From Datisca glomerata (taxonomy: Eukaryota; Streptophyta; Magnoliopsida; Cucurbitales; Datiscaceae): 64,000 nucleotides of DNA. The notes beneath the pieces are model-generated. The model saw nothing but the letters and a program-made list of their open reading frames with translations, was not told the DNA's origin and did not search any database. The translations under genes were made by a program, and so were the position numbers. The stretch lies in contig QANY01013371.1 in the NCBI GenBank assembly GCA_003255025.1, forward strand, positions 1,199,263 through 1,263,262. Direction: 5' to 3'. Positions 61,065 to 64,000 of the stretch are shown here, piece after piece. Within the stretch, counting starts at the first letter, position 1. Each line of letters begins with the position of its first letter.

Positions 61065-61255
61065 AACATAGGAATAGTGTCTTGGAGTAGGATCTGATGT
61101 AGAAATTATAAGGGGGATTCCATCTTTGTTGAGCAAGACCCAACATGCAAGTGGTTAGGTCACATGGACAAGTTACCTCAGATGACCATGAGATGAATTT
61201 CGTGATTGAATTAAGATCTTTTTTCACACTTGTATATTGTATCAGTGTTTTAAGT
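61065..61255. repeat. Long direct repeat, copy 2
   Basis: See 60015-60180. The two copies are about 1.07 kb apart and bracket the 64-89 bp array. Confidence 0.7.
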
Positions 61256-61314
61256 TTGGTCACATAAGGTGTGTTAGACTTTATGATGCCGCCACCCCCA
61301 TGAGCCTCTGCTAG

Positions 61315-61880
61315 AAAATTTAGTAAAAGCATCTGCTTTAGAAAATTCACCAAGGGCCTCTATCTTAGGAAATTCACCCAATGCCTACTCCGTAAAAAAT
61401 TCAGAATGTGCCTTTGCCTTAGGAAAGTCACCAAGAGCCTCTGCCATATTTCCTACGCCATAGGAAATTCACACACGCCTCTGATTTATGACATTCACCA
61501 AATGCCTACGCGATAGAAAATTCATAATATATATGCTTCTGCCTTAGGAAATTCACTAAGAGCCTCTTTCTTAGAAGTTTCAACAAATGCCTACCACATA
61601 AGAAATTCATAATATGCATATGCCTTATAAAATTCACTAAGAGCATATGGTTTAGAAAATTCACAACATGCCAATGTATTGCTCCGTGAAGGAAATTCAC
61701 AATATGCCTATGTCCTAGGAAATTCATTAAGATCCGCTGGTGTAGGAAATTTACAAAATGCCTATGCGATAGGAAATTCATAATCTGTTCATTCCTTAGG
61801 AGATTCACCAAGAGCCTCTGTCTTAGAAAATTTATTAAGAGCCCTTGCCTTAGGAAATTCACAGTATGCCAATCGATCAA
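61315..61880 (-). repeat. 27-bp repeat array, about 20 units, encoding nonapeptides
   Basis: The unit AAATTCACCAAGAGCCTCTG plus TCTTAGG repeats with a dominant 27-bp period, with some longer interruptions. Because 27 is a multiple of three, the minus strand stays open from 61880 to 61506 (124 codons) as repeats of NFLxxxxx(V/M/I), each nine residues long. No start context or domain supports a real gene, so it is listed as a repeat. Confidence 0.85.
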
Positions 61881-61929
61881 GAAGCTTATCCCATAGATAT
61901 GCCAAAGTCTAAAAGTCTCACCCTTAAAG

Positions 61930-62300
61930 AATGGTATTCTTAGGCATGTTTGTGGAAGCCAATTTGAGGCATCCGCGTAGATTTTTTGTTATCACGGGTG
62001 TGCTTGGAAGCAGTGTCAAAGGCTATTTGAGGCATCAAGCATGGTAATTTTGTCGTTACCACATGTGTACTTAGAACAACGTGAAAGTTCATTTAAGGCA
62101 CAAATCATGGTATTTTGTCGTTACTACGGTATATTTAGGAATGACATGAAAGCCTATTTAGGGCACCAAGCATGGTAATTTTTTTCGTTACCAAATGTGT
62201 ACATAGAGGTAGTGTGAAAGCCAATCTGAGCCTCTAAAAATGGTAATTTTATCATTATTGTAGATGTACATAGAGGTGGTGTGAAATCCAATTTAGTAGT
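61930..62300. repeat. Tandem repeat of about 66-72 bp, about 5 units
   Basis: AAGCCAATTTGAGGCA-type starts recur at about 61947, 62019, 62085, 62151, 62217 and 62285. Units share CATGGTAATTTTGTCGTTACC and ATGTGTAC. Confidence 0.85.
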
Positions 62301-62689
62301 AAGTCTTTATGGTGTAGAGTGGAAGCGGAATGTCATGGAATTACTCATGCCCAAAGTTGGCCGACTAGTTCATGTGATGCCCAATCACCTTATTGTATGT
62401 AATAACAAAAGCTTAAAATAGTACACTCAATGTGGCATCTTTCTCCTCCTCTATCATGATGACATAGGAAGTGGACCCACTTCTGCTAGCACTGATCATA
62501 TTAACATTGGCATCTAGGAAAAGTCTGATGTCTCGCAGCTTCAACATCTTCAGTAATGATCAATGTAACATAAGCTCTCTACCCTTGATCCACATGTCCA
62601 ACAATGCATCCACATTTTCCGCGGGGAAAGGGAATGGTGACAGTTCATTTCTCTCTTCTCTTCCTCTATCACAATTTTTACCTTGTGGT

Positions 62690-63629
62690 TATATAACCAC
62701 TACCTATGGAGGATAACAAGACGAGGAGAATTTCCAAGAGCGGTTATTGTGGTAATTTCCTTCTAATTTTCACGGTCCATACATAGAGGCGATTGTTCAC
62801 TTTGATGCCTCCACAAATGGACAAAGGTAATAATGCTCTCAGGTTCTCAAGGTAGACCTTGTAATCATCTAGCATCTCCCCCCAATGAACATATTTACAA
62901 GAGCTTCCTCCTAGATACTTCATGGCCTTCCCATTAAATCATTGGACGTAGGTTACGAGCTCATCATTAGGCTTCTATCTCTCAAGGTTCAGGATACTAG
63001 TTTTCTCCTCTATGACAAAGAGCATAGCCAAAAAAGTGGATACCATTAGCGTCCATATCAAGATTGATTCGGGTGCTAGACTTGTATACCAAGTGTAGGC
63101 TCACTCTGTTAAGGACTTAGAAAACTCCCTCAGGCGCATCAACTCATTCTAGTTAAAGGGCCCCAAGTCATCGATAAAGTGTATCGCGTGCTCCTTGGCG
63201 CACCCACTCTTTCCACCATATTTATGAAATTTTGGAAGTGCATAATCGGCTGGGTAATATCTCACAGCAAACTACGTGTGGTATGGTGGCCTAAAATCAA
63301 TAATGAACTCATTCATAGATATCTCACCCTCTCCTCTTGGAGCACTTTTTGAAGAGCTTCACGGGTGATGAAGGAACTACTCCCAAAGTGGTGTTATTGG
63401 TATTTGGGGTAAGAAGGGCCTGTGACGGTGTGAAAGATTGTATAACACTAGCTTGCACGTTGGCTTGAGTATTTCCTTGAAGGTTGAGTTGAACTTGCTT
63501 CTCGGTAAGAGCAACTGATAATTATTCACAAGAGATTTTCTCTTACTCTTGGCAATGACCGTCATTGAGTAATAATAAGTCCTCTTTCATGTGTTAAAGA
63601 ACTAATTTTTCTCTTCCACGTCTGGCCAT
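62690..63629 (-). pseudogene. Gag of the minus-strand gypsy-like element
   Basis: The ATG at 63629-63627 has a strong context (CCACCATGGCC). The start MARRGREKLVL runs into a stop. Downstream in shifting frames come FAVRYYPADYALPKFHKYGGKS with CAKEH (about 63180-63260), FIDDLGPFN, LMRLREFSKSLTE and AYTWYTSLAPESI. These are the hallmark blocks of plant gypsy retrotransposon gag (Retrotrans_gag). NDELVTYVQ.FNGKAMKYLG and MLDDYKVYLENLRALLPLSI follow. At least five stops. Confidence 0.85.
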
Positions 63630-63870
63630 GGTGGGTGAGAAAGAAAAGAAAGAGAAAACTTGCCAAAAAGATAAATCACTAACCAATGGAGTAGTCAAAT
63701 ATAAATACAGAGATGGTGTAGGTGAGTACAAGAGTGGTCTAATTTCTAACAATTTACCAGAGCGATTCCTGAGAATGTTTAGCACATGGAACACTTAAGG
63801 ATGGTGATAAAATGTCCTTTACGGAAAAAATTGTTGCATAGGATATTTCTATCCGTGTAATGAGAATGCC

Positions 63871-63880
63871 TCCTTTTATA
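63871..63880 (-). promoter_or_regulatory. Probable LTR TATA box
   Basis: TATAAAAGGA on the minus strand, about 240 bp upstream of the gag ATG, with R/U5-like sequence between. It would drive the element whose U3 lies to the right. Confidence 0.45.
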
Positions 63881-64000
63881 GATGACATAAGGGATACTAA
63901 TCTCTTGATTAGTTATGGGGTTACTAATTAAGCATAGTCATCTCAACGTACTACGGTGGAAGGGGGAAGAACTCATGCACACCTAACCATGAACACAACG

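Larger units (their letters stand above)
59031..64000 (-). mobile_element. Partial minus-strand gypsy-like element, running off the window
   Basis: Gag lies at about 62690-63629 on the minus strand, with a TATA box upstream. Left of gag is about 3 kb of mostly non-coding, repeat-rich DNA. A block at 59150-59200 (GAACACTAAATATGATGGTGACAAAATG region) matches 63785-63825, consistent with LTR copies at both ends. No pol was found, so this looks like a large non-autonomous element. The right LTR continues past the window. Confidence 0.55.

Overview
The window reads as nuclear DNA of a flowering plant, most likely a eudicot. Its two host genes have plant-specific domain architectures and short, AT-rich GT..AG introns, intergenic DNA is very AT-rich, and the rest is plant LTR retrotransposons. 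No rRNA, tRNA, CRISPR array or bacterial-type operon was seen. There is one ambiguous base (n at 11713).

Layout. (1) 1-5000, genic end: the last two exons seen of a RING-type E3 ubiquitin ligase of the LOG2/LUL family, then a complete three-exon gene for a heavy-metal-associated isoprenylated plant protein (HIPP32/33 type, 498 aa, CxxC metal site, CaaX end CNVM). Both lie on the + strand. From memory the same two families are neighbours in Arabidopsis, so this looks like an ancient conserved pair. (2) 5000-11030: AT-rich intergenic DNA with MITE-like repeats. (3) 11030-19490: retroelement nest. It holds a truncated LTR element (called family A here), then a minus-strand Copia relic (Copia-1) split by a second family A element that carries an 81-bp minisatellite. 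(4) 19495-27992: a decayed Ty3/gypsy element (Gypsy-B) with both LTRs, gag, protease, reverse transcriptase, integrase end, and an antisense, apparently spliced gene between pol and the 3' LTR. (5) 31545-41540: a Copia element (Copia-2) with ~2.1-2.2 kb LTRs, a ~1.9 kb leader and a 5-bp target duplication ATTTT. (6) 44339-46042: a minus-strand family A fragment. (7) 46043-54197: a rearranged copy of the Copia-2 family (Copia-3). (8) About 54200-55450: the RNase H end of a plant L1-type LINE. (9) 59000-64000: part of a minus-strand gypsy-like element with gag near the right edge and several unrelated tandem repeats behind it.

How the parts work together. The ligase would ubiquitinate membrane or cytosolic targets. 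The HIPP would bind a soft metal and sit at a membrane through a prenyl group. No operon-like coupling applies. All recognised transposon coding regions are broken by stops or deletions, so none looks autonomous.

Most interesting signal. Two diverged family A copies keep the same antisense cassette upstream of their 3' LTR: a TATAAATAGG box, then after about 210 bp a 53-55 codon ORF sharing a VGYQP motif. Gypsy-B has a much larger antisense gene in the equivalent place. Together they suggest that an antisense accessory gene with its own promoter is a shared trait of these elements.
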